A stretch of DNA of 64,000 nt, from positions 620,001-684,000 of the forward strand of contig NZ_VFMM01000001.1 of assembly GCF_006715085.1 (NCBI RefSeq), in the 5' to 3' direction. The first letter of the stretch is position 1, and every line of letters starts with the position of its first letter. Below are positions 16,052 through 26,300 of the stretch, one piece after another. The stretch is from Kribbella jejuensis (GTDB lineage: Bacteria; Actinomycetota; Actinomycetes; Propionibacteriales; Kribbellaceae). The position numbers and the translations under genes were made by a program. Under the pieces are notes generated by a model. It had not been told where the DNA came from. It made no database searches and saw only the letters and a program-made list of their open reading frames with translations.

Positions 16052-17611
16052 TCAGTTGCCGCCGAGCATCTTCTTCAGGTCGTCCGGCAGCTCGAAGTCG
16101 CCGCCGTTCTGGCCGCCGAAAGCGGCCGGCAGCTGACCGGGCTGCGGAGCCTGCGGCTGCTGGTTGCCCTGGTTCGCCCGCTTGGCCGGGTTGCCGGAGC
16201 CGCGCTTCTTGCCCTTCTTCTGCTGTTGCTGCTTGGCCTTCCGGCCGCCGCCGCCCATCCCCGGCATGCCAGGCATCCCGGGCATTCCCGGCAGGCCCTT
16301 GCCGGAGGCCATCGCGGCCATCATCTTGCGGGCCTCGAAGAACCGCTCGACCAGGCCGCTGACGGTGGCCACCTCGGTACCGGAACCCTTGGCGATCCGG
16401 GCCCGGCGGGAGCCGTTGATGATGTTCGGGTCGGCCCGCTCGGCCGGCGTCATCGAATGGATGACGGCCTCGATCCGGTCGATCTCGCGCTCGTCGAAGT
16501 TCTCCAGCTGGTCCTTGAACTGGTTCGCGCCGGGCAGCATGCCGAAGATCTTGGTCAGCGGGCCCATCTTGCGGACCGACTGCATCTGGGCGAGGAAGTC
16601 GTCCAGGGTGAAGTCCTTGCCGCCCTTCTTCTGCAGCTTGGCCGCGGTCTTCGCGGCCTCTTCCGCGTCGAAGGTCCGCTCGGCCTGCTCGATCAGGCTG
16701 AGTACGTCGCCCATCCCGAGGATCCGGGACGCCATCCGGTCCGGGTGGAAGACGTCGAAGTCCTCGAGCTTCTCACCGTTGGACGCGAACATCACCTGGC
16801 GGCCGGTGACCTGTGCGATCGACAGCGCGGCACCACCGCGGGCGTCACCGTCGAGCTTGGACAGTACGACGCCATCGAAGCCGACGCCGTCCAGGAAGGC
16901 CTGCGCCGTGGTGACCGCGTCCTGACCGATCATCGCGTCGACGACGAACAGGATCTCGTCCGGGTTGACCGCGTCGCGGATGTCCGCGGCCTGCTTCATC
17001 AGTTCCTCGTCGACGCCCAGCCGGCCGGCCGTGTCGACGATCACGACGCTGTGCTGCTTGGACCGCGCCTCGTCCATCGCCTTGCGGGCCACGTCGACCG
17101 GGTCGCCGACGCCGTTGCCCGGCTCGGGTGCGTACACCGGCACGCCGGCGCGCTCACCGACGACCTGGAGCTGGGTGACCGCGTTCGGCCGCTGCAGGTC
17201 GGCCGCGACCAGCATCGGTGTCTGGTGCTGGGTCTCCTTCAGCCACTTGGCGAGCTTGCCGGCCAGGGTGGTCTTACCGGCACCCTGCAGACCGGCGAGC
17301 ATGATCACCGTCGGCGGCCGCTTGGCCATCCGCAGCTCGCGGGTCTCGCCACCGAGGATCTTGATCAGTTCCTCGTTGACGATCTTGATCACCTGCTGCG
17401 CCGGGTTCAGCCCGCCGCGCACCTCGGCACCGCTGGCGCGTTCCTTCACCGCCGCGATGAACTCCCGCACGACGGGCAGCGCGACATCGGCCTCCAGCAA
17501 CGCGATCCGGATCTCCCGGGCGGTCGCGTCGATGTCGGCGTCGGTCAGCTTGCCCTTGCCCCGCAGGTTCTTGAACGCGGTGGAGAGCCGATCGGAAAGC
17601 GTGTCGAACAC
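16052..17611 (-). CDS. ffh: Signal recognition particle protein Ffh (SRP54)
   Basis: 519 residues from GTG 17611, where the canonical Ffh start VFDTLSDRLSTAFKNLRGKGKL begins; open reading upstream to 17746 lacks similarity. The N domain is followed by the G domain: GLQGAGKTT P-loop, DLQRPNAV, VIVDTAGR, and SKLDGDARGG. The methionine-rich M domain (FLAQMQSVRKMGPLTKIFGMLPG, then GSRRARIAKGSG) binds 4.5S RNA and signal peptides. The tail has a GMPGMPGMPGM repeat and Gln/Lys-rich stretch. It targets ribosomes to the membrane with FtsY (29510-30730). Its place downstream of glnD matches the usual actinobacterial order. Confidence 0.96.
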   Translation of the reverse strand: MFDTLSDRLSTAFKNLRGKGKLTDADIDATAREIRIALLEADVALPVVREFIAAVKERASGAEVRGGLNPAQQVIKIVNEELIKILGGETRELRMAKRPPTVIMLAGLQGAGKTTLAGKLAKWLKETQHQTPMLVAADLQRPNAVTQLQVVGERAGVPVYAPEPGNGVGDPVDVARKAMDEARSKQHSVVIVDTAGRLGVDEELMKQAADIRDAVNPDEILFVVDAMIGQDAVTTAQAFLDGVGFDGVVLSKLDGDARGGAALSIAQVTGRQVMFASNGEKLEDFDVFHPDRMASRILGMGDVLSLIEQAERTFDAEEAAKTAAKLQKKGGKDFTLDDFLAQMQSVRKMGPLTKIFGMLPGANQFKDQLENFDEREIDRIEAVIHSMTPAERADPNIINGSRRARIAKGSGTEVATVSGLVERFFEARKMMAAMASGKGLPGMPGMPGMPGMGGGGRKAKQQQQKKGKKRGSGNPAKRANQGNQQPQAPQPGQLPAAFGGQNGGDFELPDDLKKMLGGN

Positions 17612-17785
17612 GAGAAACAGTCCGTTTCCTCGAAGCGATGAACTCCCCGAGTCTACCGGCACGGCCCGAGCCCCGGGCGCGGCCGTCTGCACGCCTTCGC
17701 CCGGCCGCACCGGTCCGTTGACAGGCACGGGCCGACAGGACAGCATTTAACCGGTCAATCGACCTTCTTCGGTTAGGAGCGGCGA

Positions 17786-18703
17786 GTGCGGGTTGTGCTG
17801 GACGGGCCATCCAACCTGGGGTTGCGGGCGCCGGCTCCGGGGGTCGTGCCGGGGTGTTACAAGTTGGCGGGGGCGGTGCGGGATCAGGGGTTCTTGCCGC
17901 GGGTCGGGGCGGTGGACGGCGGATGCGTGACTCCGCCGCGGTACGACGTACACGGGTGGAAGCCTGGGGACGGGGTGTTCAACGCGGCTGCGATGGCGGC
18001 GTACACGGTTCGGCTGGCGGATCGGGTGGCGTCGTTCGTGGCGCGGGGGGACTTCGTGGTGTTGCTCGGCGGTGAGTGCAGCAACCTGCTCGGGCCGGCG
18101 TTGGGGTTGCGGCGGTTGGGGCGGTACGGCGTGGTGTACCTCGACGGGCACTCGGATTTCCGGACCACCGAGAACTCGCCGTATGTCGGCGCCGCGGGTG
18201 GGGAGGCGCTCGCGTTGGTGACCGGGCGCGGGCAGGACGACCTGACGGACCTGGAGGGCCTCGGGCCCTACGTGCGGGACACCGACGCGGTGCTGCTCGG
18301 CATCCGCGACGACGACGAGTACGTCGCCGACGTCGAGCGCGCCCGCATCCCGGTCTGGCGAGCCAGTCGGATCTCCGAGAACCCGACGGCGGTCGCCACC
18401 GCCACGCTGGCGCACCTCACCGGCGCGGCGGGTGCCGGCGCGGTGGACGGGGTGGGTGCGGGGGGCCTCGATGGGTTTTGGGTGCATTTGGACGTGGATG
18501 TGCTGGATGCTGCGGTGATGCCGGCGGTGGACAGTCCGGAGCCGGGTGGGATTGGATACGCCGAGCTTCGCGAGGTACTTCGGCCGTTGGTGAGGGATCC
18601 GCGGTGCGTGGGGCTCGATGTGGGGATCTTCGATCCGGACCTCGACCCGGACGGCCGGTATGCGGCTGAGCTGACCGACGCGCTGGTGGCAGTGCTCGCG
18701 TGA
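17786..18703 (+). CDS. Arginase/agmatinase-family ureohydrolase
   Basis: 305 residues, GTG start, divergent from ffh. Family motifs occur in order: LLGGECSNLLG, VYLDGHSDF, and FWVHLDVDVLDAAVMPAVDSPEPGG, ending with the helix of RDPRCVGLDVGIFDPDLDPDG. These supply the binuclear Mn site of ureohydrolases, which hydrolyse guanidino groups to urea. The first motif reads GGECS instead of the canonical GGDHS, so a usual His ligand is Cys. The enzyme may act on an atypical guanidino compound or be divergent in metal use. No arginine-catabolic genes adjoin it. Confidence 0.82.
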   Translation: MRVVLDGPSNLGLRAPAPGVVPGCYKLAGAVRDQGFLPRVGAVDGGCVTPPRYDVHGWKPGDGVFNAAAMAAYTVRLADRVASFVARGDFVVLLGGECSNLLGPALGLRRLGRYGVVYLDGHSDFRTTENSPYVGAAGGEALALVTGRGQDDLTDLEGLGPYVRDTDAVLLGIRDDDEYVADVERARIPVWRASRISENPTAVATATLAHLTGAAGAGAVDGVGAGGLDGFWVHLDVDVLDAAVMPAVDSPEPGGIGYAELREVLRPLVRDPRCVGLDVGIFDPDLDPDGRYAAELTDALVAVLA

Positions 18704-18708
18704 GCATT

Positions 18709-18735
18709 GCTGAGCCGCTGCAGGCGACGCTCAGC
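18709..18735. terminator. Possible convergent terminator hairpin
   Basis: Seven-base arms GCTGAGC (18709-18715) and GCTCAGC (18729-18735) with a 13-base loop span the gap between the arginase-family stop and the convergent DUF2332 stop. Weak; no U tract. Confidence 0.3.
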
Positions 18736-19780
18736 TGAGCCAGGCGAGGTCCTGGCCGTGGGGTGACGCGGTGCCCAGGGTGCGGGTTTTGCCGGTTGGC
18801 CAGGTTTGCAGGTCGATGCGGTACTCGTACCCGTCGCTGCCAGGCTTGTGGGTGAGTACGCGGTGCGGTTCCAGGCTGAGGTGGGCGAGCGGCGCGGAGT
18901 CCGTCGCCTGGGCGCCCAGCTCCGCCAGGCGGGCCTCGATCGCGGCCCGGTCCGGGCGGCGCAGGTACTGCCACATGATCGAGTGCCACACCACGGTCAC
19001 GTGCCCCTCGGACAACTCCAGCGCCCGCAGGAACGACACCGCGTCCTCCGGTCGTACGTCGGCCGGTACGTCGTGCGCGATCGCCAGTGCGCCACGCAGC
19101 CGCGTCAACCGCTCCGCCATGTCCGGCCACACGTACGACGTCAACGTGAGCGCACCGGAGTCCGTGAGCGGATCCACCGGGGCGATGTCGCATCCGACCC
19201 GCTCGGCGATCCGCAGGTCCACCGACGGCACGCGTCCTGTCCATGCGTTCTCGAACACCACAGGGCTCTCAGCAGGCCCGTACGACGTCCCGCCGGCCAC
19301 GTACCGGAACCGGTCCGCCCGTAGGTTCAGCCCACCACTCGCACCGATCTCGAACAGCCGCACCGGCAGTGGCACGACCTCCACCAACTGGAGCAGGCCG
19401 CCGTACAGAGCAGCCGCGCGACCCACCTCGTTCGTCTGTGGCGGCTGGGTCAGCAAGGAACGCACCTCCCCCAGCCGCGACTGCAGCACCTGCTCGAACG
19501 CCTCCCAGCCGAGCACGGGGTCCCACGTCCCGCCCACGCTCGGGTAGAACGCCGCCAGCTCGGGCGCCGTACCGGACAACACCAGCCCGTGGACCGAGGC
19601 CAGCAGCCGCAGCCCGATCGCCTCGCCGAACGAACGGTCCTCGTACCCCTCCAGCGCCCTGACCGAGATCCCACCGACCTCGTAGTCGTCGACGATCAGC
19701 CGGAGCAGCTCGGCGTACATCGGAGAGCCCAAGTCCTCACAGGCGGTCGCCTGTCGCTGCAGTGCCTCTACAAGATCCAC
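18731..19780 (-). CDS. DUF2332 family protein
   Basis: 349 residues. The recognisable DUF2332 features are ATACEDLGSPMYAELL near the start, the central LFEIGASGGLNLRADRFRY, which resembles a glycine-rich SAM-binding loop, and the late segment VTVVWHSIMWQYL. The family is widespread in actinobacteria and proteobacteria but has no established function; a methyltransferase-like fold is plausible from the glycine-rich motif. It begins 9 bases after glnD ends on the same strand and may be the last gene of the nitrogen operon. No membrane segment or signal peptide is seen. Confidence 0.83.
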   Translation of the reverse strand: MDLVEALQRQATACEDLGSPMYAELLRLIVDDYEVGGISVRALEGYEDRSFGEAIGLRLLASVHGLVLSGTAPELAAFYPSVGGTWDPVLGWEAFEQVLQSRLGEVRSLLTQPPQTNEVGRAAALYGGLLQLVEVVPLPVRLFEIGASGGLNLRADRFRYVAGGTSYGPAESPVVFENAWTGRVPSVDLRIAERVGCDIAPVDPLTDSGALTLTSYVWPDMAERLTRLRGALAIAHDVPADVRPEDAVSFLRALELSEGHVTVVWHSIMWQYLRRPDRAAIEARLAELGAQATDSAPLAHLSLEPHRVLTHKPGSDGYEYRIDLQTWPTGKTRTLGTASPHGQDLAWLS

Positions 19781-19789
19781 GTAGTGAGG

Positions 19790-22048
19790 TTAGAAGCTCA
19801 GGCGATCCAGCACCGACTTGGCTGTCGTCCGCGCGTCCTCCGGTTCCAGCGGGGCGCCGTGGCGATCGGTCAGGTAGAAGACGTCCACGCACTCGGCACC
19901 GAGCGTGCTGACGTGGGCAGAGCGGATGTCCGCACCGGTGGCAGCGATCGCCGCGGTCACGTCGTACATGAGACCTGGCCGGTCGTGCGCGCGCACCTGC
20001 AGCACCGTGGCCGTCTCGGACGCGTCGGACAACAAGTCGACACGGCTCGCGACCCGTGGCTTCGACGAGTCCCGCGCGGCCAGCCGCCGTACGACGTCGG
20101 TGGAGTCCCGTAGCGCTACCGCCAACCGGTCCCGCAGCCGCACCGGATCGGGAGGTGAGCCGGCAACGGTCCACTGCGAGATGCCGAGCCCGTCAACCGA
20201 CGTGACCACAGCGGACCGCACAGCGAGCCGCTCAACAGCCAGTACAGCGGCGACGGTGGACAGGGTCCCCACTTGATCGGGTACGGCGACGTTCACGCGC
20301 AGGTCGCCGTGATGGTCGGAGACCGTGACACCAAGACGACCGACACCGACCACCTGGTGCAACACAGGCACCGGAACAGGAGGCGTATCGCTCCACATGC
20401 CCTCTCCACCACCCGCAAGCTCACCGCGTACCCGCCGGCACAGCTCCCCGACGAGCCGCATGCGCCACGGTGAGGATGCAGCAGGACCGGCCGCGCGCGC
20501 ATCGGCGTACGTCAACGCTTCCAACAGGTCGAGGGTCTCGGTACTGCGGACGATCCCCGCGACCATGTCCACGGTCATCGGGTCTTCGAGATCCCGCCGG
20601 GTGGCGACCTGCGCGAGCATGAGGTGCTGGCGGACGAGCAACGTGATGGTGTCGGCGTCGGCCTCGCTGAAGCCGATCCGACGGGCTACCCGCGCGGCGA
20701 TGCCCGCACCGGTGACACTATGGTCGCCGTCGAGCGCCTTGCCGAGGTCGTGCAGCAGGGCGGCCACCAGCAACAGGTCCGGTCGGCGTACGTCACGGAC
20801 CATCGAGGAGGCTTCTACACAGGTCTCCAGCAGATGTCTGTCAACCGTGAACCGGTGGATCGCGGACTGCGGCGGCCGGAAGCGTACGGCGTCCCACTCC
20901 GGCAGGAGCCGCGTGATGTACCCGGCCTGGTCCAGCGCCTCCCACACTTCCAGCAGACCGGACCCAGCACCGAGTAGGGCGCACAGCAACCGCCGCGCCT
21001 CCCCCGGCCAAGGCTCCGGCAGGTCAGCAGCCGACGACGCCAGCCGTGCACACACAGCAGGTGACAGCACGAGCTCACGGTCCGCAGCAACCGCAGCAGC
21101 ACGCAGACCGAGCACTGCGTCGCGCTCCGGCCGCGCGTCCGGCATCAGCACGACCTCGCCTTCGTGCTGACCGACGCCCTCGTCCAGCGCGAGCAGCAGC
21201 GGACCACCGCTGCGGTGTCTGCGGCGGGACCGCGGCGGCTTCGTCATCAAGCTCTCGACGCGCCGCCACGACACGTCACACACATGCGCCAGCGTCCGCC
21301 CGGTGGCGTACACGTGTCGCAGCAACTCGTCGCGCCCCGACAGGCCGAGCCCTGCCGCAACCTCGCCCGCCAGGTCTGCCACGAGCCGGTCCGTGGCCCG
21401 TCCGGCGACCTCGTGCAGTACGTCGCGGACCTCGAGCAGATCGCGCCGCGCCCGCTCCACCACGGGATGCGGTACGTCGACCAGCCACGACGCCACGAGT
21501 GCACGCAGTACGACAGCATCCCGCAGACCGCCGTACGCCTCCTTGAGGTCGGGCTCTGCGAGATGCGCGAGCTCACCGACGTTGGAGGCCCTGTCACGAC
21601 AAGCCTGCGCCAACGCGGGCAGCCGGGACTTCGCCGTCCGTCTCCAGTCCGCCATGAGCACCGAACGGAGCTGCAGCGTCAGGTGCGTGTCACCGGCGAC
21701 ATGCCTGGCGTCAAGGAGCCCAAGAGCCACCCGGTCGTCCGCGGCGGCTGCATCCCTCGCCTCGGCCAGGGTGCGCACGCTGTGGTCCAGCTTGGTCCTG
21801 GAGTCCCACAGCGGGTACCAGATCTGGGCGGCCAGCTCGCCGATCCGCGGGTACCCCTCGGCGTGCACGAGCATCACGTCGAGGTCGCTGTACGGCGACA
21901 GCTCCTCACGGCCGTACCCGCCGACAGCGACGAGGGCGACGCCCTCGGTAGGTACACCGAGGGCGTCGCATGCCTTCGCCAGCAGCAGTTGCAGCAGCTC
22001 GTCTGCCTCCCGGGCACGAACTCGCCGCTGCTCTGCTCGATCGACCAT
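19790..22048 (-). CDS. glnD: [Protein-PII] uridylyltransferase GlnD
   Basis: 752 residues. The nucleotidyltransferase motif GGYGREELSPYSDLDVMLVH lies near residue 44. A central HD domain (LLHDLGKALDGDHSVTGA) provides the de-uridylylating activity. Two C-terminal ACT-like domains (RVNVAVPDQVGTLSTVAAVLA and LQVRAHDRPGLMYDVTAAIA) sense glutamine. Its ATG directly abuts the glnB stop, so it is coupled to the PII gene it modifies. In many actinobacteria the enzyme adenylylates rather than uridylylates PII, and sequence alone does not decide this. It is the third gene of amtB-glnB-glnD. Confidence 0.95.
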   Translation of the reverse strand: MVDRAEQRRVRAREADELLQLLLAKACDALGVPTEGVALVAVGGYGREELSPYSDLDVMLVHAEGYPRIGELAAQIWYPLWDSRTKLDHSVRTLAEARDAAAADDRVALGLLDARHVAGDTHLTLQLRSVLMADWRRTAKSRLPALAQACRDRASNVGELAHLAEPDLKEAYGGLRDAVVLRALVASWLVDVPHPVVERARRDLLEVRDVLHEVAGRATDRLVADLAGEVAAGLGLSGRDELLRHVYATGRTLAHVCDVSWRRVESLMTKPPRSRRRHRSGGPLLLALDEGVGQHEGEVVLMPDARPERDAVLGLRAAAVAADRELVLSPAVCARLASSAADLPEPWPGEARRLLCALLGAGSGLLEVWEALDQAGYITRLLPEWDAVRFRPPQSAIHRFTVDRHLLETCVEASSMVRDVRRPDLLLVAALLHDLGKALDGDHSVTGAGIAARVARRIGFSEADADTITLLVRQHLMLAQVATRRDLEDPMTVDMVAGIVRSTETLDLLEALTYADARAAGPAASSPWRMRLVGELCRRVRGELAGGGEGMWSDTPPVPVPVLHQVVGVGRLGVTVSDHHGDLRVNVAVPDQVGTLSTVAAVLAVERLAVRSAVVTSVDGLGISQWTVAGSPPDPVRLRDRLAVALRDSTDVVRRLAARDSSKPRVASRVDLLSDASETATVLQVRAHDRPGLMYDVTAAIAATGADIRSAHVSTLGAECVDVFYLTDRHGAPLEPEDARTTAKSVLDRLSF

Positions 22049-23724
<1,676 letters not shown>

Positions 23725-23832
23725 CAACGTCATCCCTTCCATCGAACGGGGTGGCCGGCGCCTCAGTCGGGAGGTCTCCACAACACCGGGGAGCCCGCCG
23801 CGCGGCCACATCGCAAACGGTGTCGGCGCGCC

Positions 23833-23870
23833 GTTTCAGCCGATCGGTCCGTTTGTTTCAGGCATGTGAC
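23833..23870 (-). promoter_or_regulatory. Probable GlnR box upstream of amtB
   Basis: Read on the minus strand the site is GTCAC-n6-GAAAC-n6-ACCGA-n6-GAAAC. That is the two-repeat, 11-base-phased GlnR operator (gTnAC-n6-GaAAC) with one degenerate a-site. It lies 109-146 bases upstream of the amtB start. Two more GTGAC elements, 11 bases apart at 23886-23901, extend the array. GlnR activates amtB-glnB-glnD under nitrogen limitation in actinomycetes. Confidence 0.7.
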
Positions 23871-23994
23871 AAAGCGGCCTCCCACGTGACATCGAGGTGA
23901 CATCGGCGACTACGGACCGGAGTGTGGCACTCTGGCCTGGACCACACGGGCCTGCAGCCGCGCCACTGCACCCGTCTTACCTGGGGAACGACGA

Positions 23995-24600
23995 ATGGAG
24001 CCGAACTACGGGGTGAGGCCGCGACGCGGCCGACCACGCGACCCGGACGCGGAGCCGAGGATCCGCCGGTACGCCGTGCAGCTGCTGCTGGAACGGGGCT
24101 TCGACGGAATGACGGTGGACGACGTCGCCGAGGCCGCCGGGGTCGGCAAGGCGACGATCTACCGGCGGTGGGCCAGCAAGGAGCTGCTCGCCAGCGACGC
24201 GATGGCCGACCTGTTCGACCTGGAGATCCCGGACGCCGACACCGGTTCGATCGCCGGTGACCTGCGCCAGGTCTACCGGGTCGCGCTGGCCTTCGCGAAC
24301 AGTGAGCGCGGCCGGGCGATGATCCGGCTCGCGGTCTCGGAGGCGAACCGCGACGAACGCGCGGCCGCCGTCTACCGAGGGGTACTGGAGCGCCGGATCG
24401 AGCTGACCCGGCAGGCGCTGGAACGCGCCCGCGCGCGCGGCGAACCGATCAAGAGCACCGCCGACCCGGTGCTGATGGTGGAGTGGATGGCCGGGGTGTT
24501 CGTGATCCGGGCACTGACCGGGCAGCCGATGCCGGCGATCGAGGAAGCCGACAGCCTGGTCGACGTCACCCTGCGGGCGATCCTGGACTTCGACATCTGA
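23995..24600 (+). CDS. TetR-family transcriptional regulator
   Basis: 201 residues. An Arg-rich start (RPRRGRPRDPDAEPRIRRYAVQLLLERGF) leads into the TetR helix-turn-helix GMTVDDVAEAAGVGKATIYRRWASKELL at about residues 36-63. The C-terminal ligand domain resembles the TetR_C_11/AcrR-like group with VYRGVLERRIELTRQALERA. It is divergent from amtB, across the region holding the GlnR box, so some promoter elements may be shared. No obvious transporter or enzyme target is adjacent on the same strand. Confidence 0.92.
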   Translation: MEPNYGVRPRRGRPRDPDAEPRIRRYAVQLLLERGFDGMTVDDVAEAAGVGKATIYRRWASKELLASDAMADLFDLEIPDADTGSIAGDLRQVYRVALAFANSERGRAMIRLAVSEANRDERAAAVYRGVLERRIELTRQALERARARGEPIKSTADPVLMVEWMAGVFVIRALTGQPMPAIEEADSLVDVTLRAILDFDI

Positions 24601-24608
24601 CCGCCGTC

Positions 24609-24643
24609 GATCAGAGGCCGGCCGGACCTAGCCGGCCTCGATC
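24609..24643. terminator. Bidirectional hairpin between TetR and small membrane protein genes
   Basis: Arms GAGGCCGGC (24614-24622) and GCCGGCCTC (24631-24639) with an 8-base loop; flanking GATC sequences extend pairing with one bulged A. It covers the convergent gap and overlaps the stop codon of the minus-strand gene. Confidence 0.65.
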
Positions 24644-24816
24644 ACGATCGACAGCACGATCAGCGCGACGATCACCAGCAGTACGCCGATCAGTACCGCC
24701 CTGCGCCGGCGCCGCCGGGTCTTCAGCCCGCCGGCCCAGGCCGCATCGGCGAGGTCGGGCTCCGGCAGCTCGGCTCCTGCCTGCAGCAGTAGCGGCGGCA
24801 CGTCCTCGCGTCTCAT
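24628..24816 (-). CDS. Small tail-anchored membrane protein coupled to a SigE-type sigma factor
   Basis: 62 residues. The ATG overlaps the sigma-factor stop (ATGA). A soluble N-terminal part MRREDVPPLLLQAGAELPEPDL precedes a basic run KTRRRRRR and a single membrane helix AVLIGVLLVIVALIVLSIVI at the very C-terminus. The topology predicts the N-terminal part in the cytoplasm. No zinc-finger anti-sigma motif is present, but its coupling to the sigma gene makes it a candidate membrane regulator. I do not recognise a named family. Confidence 0.72.
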   Translation of the reverse strand: MRREDVPPLLLQAGAELPEPDLADAAWAGGLKTRRRRRRAVLIGVLLVIVALIVLSIVIEAG

Positions 24817-25256
24817 CGGGCGTCCCGCCAATCCCCCGCGCCCAGCGCCGTACGGAAGCGACCGAGTGCGCTGAGGCCGTGCGCGTGGACGGCCGTCTGC
24901 GACATCCCGAGCAGGTCCCCGATCTCGAACTCGGTCAGCTCCTCCAGGTGCAGCAGCACGAAGACCGTGCGCTGTGCGGGCGTCAGCTCGGCCAGTGCGA
25001 GCTTCACCTGATCCTCCTCGCCCACGAACGGCTTCGTCCGGTTCCACGGCCGCAGCGCGGGCTGGTAGAGCAGGCGCTGCACGAACACGTCCGGGTCGTC
25101 CACCCGCGGCCAGCGCATCGACAGCTGCGCGAAGGCGTGCAGCAATACCGCTTCGGCTCGTTGCACATCGCCGTACACGAGGTACGCCGTACGTAACCAT
25201 CTGGCCTGTCGTGCATCGACGAACGAGGCGAAATCCGGGTCGACCGTGTCGCGCAT
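24813..25256 (-). CDS. SigE-family RNA polymerase sigma factor (small)
   Basis: 147 residues, smaller than most ECF sigmas. Region 2 is degenerate: FASFVDARQARWLRTAYLVYGDVQRAEAVLLHAFAQL. Region 4 is clear: ALAELTPAQRTVFVLLHLEELTEFEIGDLLGMSQTAVHAHGLSALGRFRTAL. This resembles the actinobacterial SigE group of sigma-70 proteins, typically coded next to membrane partners. It is translationally coupled to the 62-residue tail-anchored protein. The weak region 2 raises doubt about promoter melting; it could act as an alternative sigma of limited range. Confidence 0.8.
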   Translation of the reverse strand: MRDTVDPDFASFVDARQARWLRTAYLVYGDVQRAEAVLLHAFAQLSMRWPRVDDPDVFVQRLLYQPALRPWNRTKPFVGEEDQVKLALAELTPAQRTVFVLLHLEELTEFEIGDLLGMSQTAVHAHGLSALGRFRTALGAGDWRDAR

Positions 25257-25286
25257 CCGCCCTCCCGGGCCTATTCAACTCCTCAA

Positions 25287-26249
25287 CTACTGCGCGCTGC
25301 TAGTGGCTGAGATGGCCAGGCGGGTCTCTTCGTTGATCAGATCGAAGTTGATACCGGCCGCGGTCATCAGACCGGCCGCGGCCGACGGCATCACCTGGGC
25401 CATCGGGCTGCTGACGTTGCCGGCCGCGAACACACCAGGAACACCTGTAGCGCCCATGGCATCGACCTGGATCGCCGTGCCGACCTCTACGCCGTTGGCC
25501 TCCACCACCGTCGTTTCCAGACCCAGCTCGGCCAAGAAACCTGCACGGGCGCGAACGGTCGTCTGAACCGCGAGAGCCTGCAGTGCGACGACCTTCCCGC
25601 CCTCCAGCCGTACCCCGGTGAGCTTGTCGTGGGACACCTCGACCTGCTCGACTTTGCCTTGGACTACAGCGATTCCACGCGCAGCCAGCTGTTCCCACTG
25701 CTCCTCGGTCGGCTCCGGCGCCGTGTGCAGGAACAGGGTCACGTCGTCGCTCAGCTGCCGGAACAGCTGCACCTGGTGCATGGCCATCGGGCTGGTCGCC
25801 AGCACACCGATCGCCTGGTCCTTGACCTCCCAGCCGTGGCAGTACGGGCAGTGCACCACGTCCTTCCCCCAGCGTTCAGCCAGCCCAGGTACGTCGGGCA
25901 GCACGTCGGTGAGACCAGTAGTCACCAGCAGCCGCCTGCTGTTGTACGCCGTACCGTCAGCTTCAACCGTGAAGCCTCCGTCGCCATCGGGCCGTGCGCT
26001 CGTCACGGTGGCGTCGGCGAACTCACCGCCGTACCCCTGCACCTCCTGGCGGCCGATGGCGTAGAGCTCGGCAGGCGGTACGCCGTCCCGGGTGAGGAAA
26101 TTGTGCACACCGTCGGCGGGAGCGTTGCGCGGCGTGCCGTCGTCGATCACCAGCACCGACCGGCGGGACCGGACCAGGGCGAGCGCTCCGCTCAACCCGG
26201 CCGCACCGCCACCGATCACGATCACGTCGTACTGCGTCTGTGTTGTCAT
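25287..26249 (-). CDS. Thioredoxin-reductase-like FAD/NAD(P) oxidoreductase
   Basis: 320 residues. The FAD dinucleotide fold is DVIVIGGGAAGLSGALALVRSRRSVLVIDDG, followed by VHNFLTRDG. The redox pair is in VVHCPYCHGWE, and the second nucleotide-binding region starts around IGVLATSPMAMHQ. The C-terminal FAD motif GVFAAGNVSSPMAQVMPSAAAG is present. Many actinobacterial proteins of this type are not true thioredoxin reductases but dithiol oxidases or unassigned reductases; no thioredoxin gene is adjacent. It is divergent from an XRE-cupin regulator that may control it. Confidence 0.88.
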   Translation of the reverse strand: MTTQTQYDVIVIGGGAAGLSGALALVRSRRSVLVIDDGTPRNAPADGVHNFLTRDGVPPAELYAIGRQEVQGYGGEFADATVTSARPDGDGGFTVEADGTAYNSRRLLVTTGLTDVLPDVPGLAERWGKDVVHCPYCHGWEVKDQAIGVLATSPMAMHQVQLFRQLSDDVTLFLHTAPEPTEEQWEQLAARGIAVVQGKVEQVEVSHDKLTGVRLEGGKVVALQALAVQTTVRARAGFLAELGLETTVVEANGVEVGTAIQVDAMGATGVPGVFAAGNVSSPMAQVMPSAAAGLMTAAGINFDLINEETRLAISATSSAQ

Positions 26250-26287
26250 GCCTCCGAGGATGCGTGGTGGTTTTCATTTTCGACAAG

Positions 26288-26300
26288 TAGAGTTGCCGGT
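26288..26300 (+). promoter_or_regulatory. Likely -10 element for a leaderless XRE-cupin transcript
   Basis: TAGAGT at 26288-26293 lies seven bases before ATG 26301 and no Shine-Dalgarno sequence is present. This spacing puts the transcription start at or next to the start codon, as in leaderless actinobacterial mRNAs. Confidence 0.45.

Noticed and set aside
17612..17746. N-terminal extension of Ffh upstream of GTG 17611
   Set aside because: The 45 extra residues lack similarity to SRP54 and the canonical Ffh N-terminus starts at the GTG.
24628..25278. A single 216-residue protein covering the sigma factor region
   Set aside because: The upstream two thirds is an out-of-frame shadow of the sigma gene; only the last 62 codons have coding character and an ATGA-coupled start.
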